Source: Clostridia bacterium (GTDB lineage Bacteria > Bacillota > Clostridia > SK-Y3 > JACMMQ01). From it: a DNA stretch of 6,756 nt. The stretch spans positions 1 to 6,756 of the forward strand of contig JACMMQ010000305.1 in assembly GCA_014378955.1 (NCBI GenBank), in the 5' to 3' direction. Both the position numbers and the translations under genes were made by a program. The notes beneath the pieces are model-generated. The model saw only the letters and a list, made by a program, of their open reading frames with translations. It made no database searches and was not told the origin of the DNA. This document shows positions 5,349 to 6,756 of this stretch, in pieces (position 1 is the first letter of the stretch; each line of letters starts with the position of its first letter).

Positions 5349-5864
5349 ATTAGCAAGGAATTAATGATTAATGAAGAAATTAGGGATAGGGAAATTCGTG
5401 TGGTTGATCACGATGGTTCGCAGCTTGGCATCATGACTTCAAACGATGCGCTTGCGCTTGCGCTTTCTAAAAACATGGATTTGGTGAAAATTGCACCACA
5501 GGCTACGCCACCCGTGTGTAAAATTTTAGATTATGGCAAGTATAAATTTGAGCTTGCAAAGAAGGAAAAGGAAGCTAAAAAGAACCAGCATGTTGTGAAT
5601 ATCAAGGAAGTACGCTTTTCGCCCACCATTGATGAACATGACCTTATGACAAAGGTTAATAATGCGATTAAGTTTCTGCATGCAGGCGATAAGGTAAAGG
5701 TTGCTGTGAGATTCAGAGGTCGTGAAATACATCATTCTTCATTAGGTTATCAGCTGTTAAAGCGTGTCGTGGAGCTTGTTGGCGATGCTGGTACGGTCGA
5801 AAAACTACCTAAACTAGAGGGCAAGAACATGGCAATGTTCTTTGCACCAAAGACAATCGTTTAA
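5349..5864 (+). CDS. infC: Translation initiation factor IF-3 with AUU start codon
   Basis: This 171-residue factor binds the 30S ribosomal subunit, prevents premature 50S joining and checks the start codon and initiator tRNA. The N-terminal domain (about 1-75) begins [19 protein letters not shown] and contains the IF-3 signature [10 protein letters not shown] (58-67). A lysine-rich linker (70-80) leads to the C-terminal domain with [12 protein letters not shown] (88-99) and [10 protein letters not shown] (120-129). The start is ATT at 5349, nine bases after GGAGG (5335-5339). The nearest ATG (5364) is 24 bases from that site and would delete the conserved ISKEL start, while the ATG at 5253 lies inside the leader terminator. 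IF-3 discriminates against AUU, so this start is a known autoregulatory device. The gene is first in an operon with L35 and L20 and is also subject to leader attenuation. Confidence 0.93.
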   Translation: MSKELMINEEIRDREIRVVDHDGSQLGIMTSNDALALALSKNMDLVKIAPQATPPVCKILDYGKYKFELAKKEKEAKKNQHVVNIKEVRFSPTIDEHDLMTKVNNAIKFLHAGDKVKVAVRFRGREIHHSSLGYQLLKRVVELVGDAGTVEKLPKLEGKNMAMFFAPKTIV

Positions 5865-5884
5865 TCATCCTGTTGGGATTTTTA

Positions 5885-5898
5885 ATACTTTAAAGTAT
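5885..5898. repeat. 14-bp perfect palindrome between infC and rpmI
   Basis: ATACTTT/AAAGTAT is perfectly self-complementary and lies in the 55-base gap between infC and rpmI. It is short and AT-rich; it might be a weak RNA-processing or stability hairpin, or chance. Confidence 0.5.
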
Positions 5899-5919
5899 CA
5901 TGAGAGAGGAGTGTCAACT

Positions 5920-6117
5920 ATGCCTAAAATCAAAACACATAAAGGTGCGGCAAAAAGATTTAGCATTACCAAAAGCGGCAAAGTTAAAAGAAGCAAAGCA
6001 TATAGAAGACATATCTTAACGAAAAAGTCTACGAAAACCAAGAGACAGTTAAGAAAAACTGGTTATTTATCTTCTGCAAATGAAGCAACAATCAAAAAAA
6101 TGATTCCTTATAAATAG
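5920..6117 (+). CDS. rpmI: 50S ribosomal protein L35
   Basis: This 65-residue, strongly basic protein is the usual size for L35, a small component of the large ribosomal subunit. The start [14 protein letters not shown] is the classic L35 N-terminus, followed by [19 protein letters not shown] and the conserved end IKKMIPYK. The ATG at 5920 has AGAGGAG (5905-5911) eight bases upstream; an upstream in-frame ATG at 5842 lies inside infC and is not used. It is the second gene of the infC-rpmI-rplT operon, 55 bases after infC and 32 bases before rplT. Supply is expected to follow the L20-controlled leader upstream. Confidence 0.97.
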   Translation: MPKIKTHKGAAKRFSITKSGKVKRSKAYRRHILTKKSTKTKRQLRKTGYLSSANEATIKKMIPYK

Positions 6118-6149
6118 GATTGAGAATTGAAGGAAAAGGAGGCTTTTAA

Positions 6150-6503
6150 ATGGCTAGAGTAAAAGGTGCGATGCACACAAGAAAAAGACGTAATAGAGTG
6201 CTAAAGCTCGCAAAAGGATATAGAGGCGCAAAGAGCAAAAACTTCCGTGTAGCTAATCAAGCAGTGATGAAATCATTGGTGTATGCTTACATTGGTAGAA
6301 AGCAAAAAAAGAGAGAGTTCAGAAGACTTTGGATTACACGTATCAGTGCGGCTTGTCGCATGAGCGGTATTTCATACAGCAGATTCATGAACGGCTTGAA
6401 AAGAGCAGAAATCAACATCAACCGCAAAATGCTTTCAGAAATTGCAATTGCAGATATGGCAGCATTCACAACATTGGTTGAAAAAGCAAAAGCAAGCTTA
6501 TAA
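6150..6503 (+). CDS. rplT: 50S ribosomal protein L20
   Basis: This 117-residue basic protein is full length for L20, a primary 23S rRNA-binding protein needed early in large-subunit assembly. The family start [24 protein letters not shown] is followed by the [13 protein letters not shown] segment (about 58-70) and [25 protein letters not shown] (about 76-100), all highly characteristic. AAGGAGG at 6136-6142 is seven bases from the ATG. In Firmicutes the product also acts as the repressor of its own operon by binding the infC leader, so the leader at 5174-5340 is its likely target. The gene ends the operon and is followed at once by a strong terminator. Confidence 0.98.
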   Translation: MARVKGAMHTRKRRNRVLKLAKGYRGAKSKNFRVANQAVMKSLVYAYIGRKQKKREFRRLWITRISAACRMSGISYSRFMNGLKRAEININRKMLSEIAIADMAAFTTLVEKAKASL

Positions 6504-6514
6504 GAACATTTGAC

Positions 6515-6544
6515 GATAGACCCAATTTTTGGGTCTATCTTTTT
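6515..6544 (+). terminator. Intrinsic terminator of the infC-rpmI-rplT operon
   Basis: GATAGACCCA (6515-6524) pairs perfectly with TGGGTCTATC (6530-6539) around a five-base loop, and five T follow (6540-6544). It begins 12 bases after the rplT stop. Confidence 0.95.
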
Positions 6545-6588
6545 AGGTATTAGGAAAATAATATCGTCAATTGAAGTTAGGTTTGGTT

Positions 6589-6653
6589 GTAGGGGCAGGC
6601 TTTATGTCTGCCCAAATGCACCAAAGCTGGGCAGACATAAAGCCTGCCCCTAC
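6589..6653. repeat. Perfect 25-bp inverted repeat element with nested hairpins
   Basis: The left arm (6589-6613, beginning GTAGGGGCAGGC) and right arm (6629-6653, ending GCCTGCCCCTAC) are exact reverse complements over 25 bases, with a 15-base loop (6614-6628). Each arm is itself an imperfect hairpin, with GGGCAG near one end and CTGCCC near the other. It is more GC-rich than its surroundings, has no T-run, and lies after the operon terminator, so it is not simply a terminator. No coding potential or clear target duplication was seen. It looks like a small dispersed element of the kind found in clostridial intergenic regions. Confidence 0.85.
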
Positions 6654-6682
6654 GTGGGGTATTGATTTTATTTTCGTTTATG

Positions 6683-6712
6683 TTGACGACAACCATTAGG
6701 ATTGAGTTTAAT
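6683..6712 (+). promoter_or_regulatory. Weak candidate promoter near window end
   Basis: TTGACG (6683-6688) and TTTAAT (6707-6712) are 18 bases apart and could drive a gene beyond the window. Apart from this and the inverted repeat, I see no gene or other signal in 6545-6756. Confidence 0.35.
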
Positions 6713-6756
6713 TTTTTATCTGTACAAGCCTTACTTTCTTTTTCTATCGCAAAAAG

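Noticed and set aside
6510..6570. 9-bp inverted repeat TTGACGATA (6510-6518) and TATCGTCAA (6562-6570) around the operon terminator
   Set aside because: It is shorter and weaker than the terminator stem it overlaps, and a 9-bp match in AT-rich DNA may be chance.
1..6756. tRNA or rRNA genes, CRISPR array, complete insertion sequence
   Set aside because: No cloverleaf, rRNA segment, spaced direct repeats or transposase-like protein was seen on either strand.

Overview
This looks like chromosomal DNA from a low-GC anaerobic Firmicute, probably a member of the Clostridia. It carries a nickel-type CO dehydrogenase family gene, strong AGGAGG-type ribosome binding sites, sigma-A-like promoters, a BirA-controlled bioY, and the conserved infC-rpmI-rplT operon behind a leader RNA. 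No closer taxonomic call is supportable from the window alone.

Positions 1-1871 (+): an operon-like run of four closely spaced genes. The first, cut by the window edge, is the C-terminal part of a formate-dehydrogenase-gamma-like cytochrome b. Three unrecognised membrane proteins with methionine-rich loops or tails follow. Together they look like an envelope redox or metal-handling system that I cannot assign to a known one.

Positions 1884-1932: an imperfect hairpin between convergent genes, probably a two-way terminator.

Positions 1938-4369 (-): a 90-residue acidic unknown protein followed 26 nt later by a 710-residue CO dehydrogenase (CooS/AcsA family). The CODH keeps the B-cluster cysteines, all five C-cluster cysteines and the catalytic lysine. 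It lacks the C-cluster histidine ligand, and the catalytic and proton-relay histidines are largely replaced. It may therefore not be an ordinary CO oxidiser. No acs genes or cooC are in view.

Positions 4440-5127: a divergent promoter region with a perfect BirA-type operator (10-bp arms, 15-nt spacer), then bioY, the biotin-binding S component of an ECF transporter. The operator covers the bioY -35 box and could also cover a -35 box for the CODH operon.

Positions 5138-6544 (+): the translation operon. A promoter is followed by an L20-type leader with an intrinsic attenuator, infC starting at AUU, rpmI, rplT, and a strong terminator.

Positions 6545-6756: no gene seen. This stretch holds a perfect 25-bp inverted repeat with nested symmetry, which looks like a dispersed clostridial hairpin element, and a weak promoter candidate near the end.
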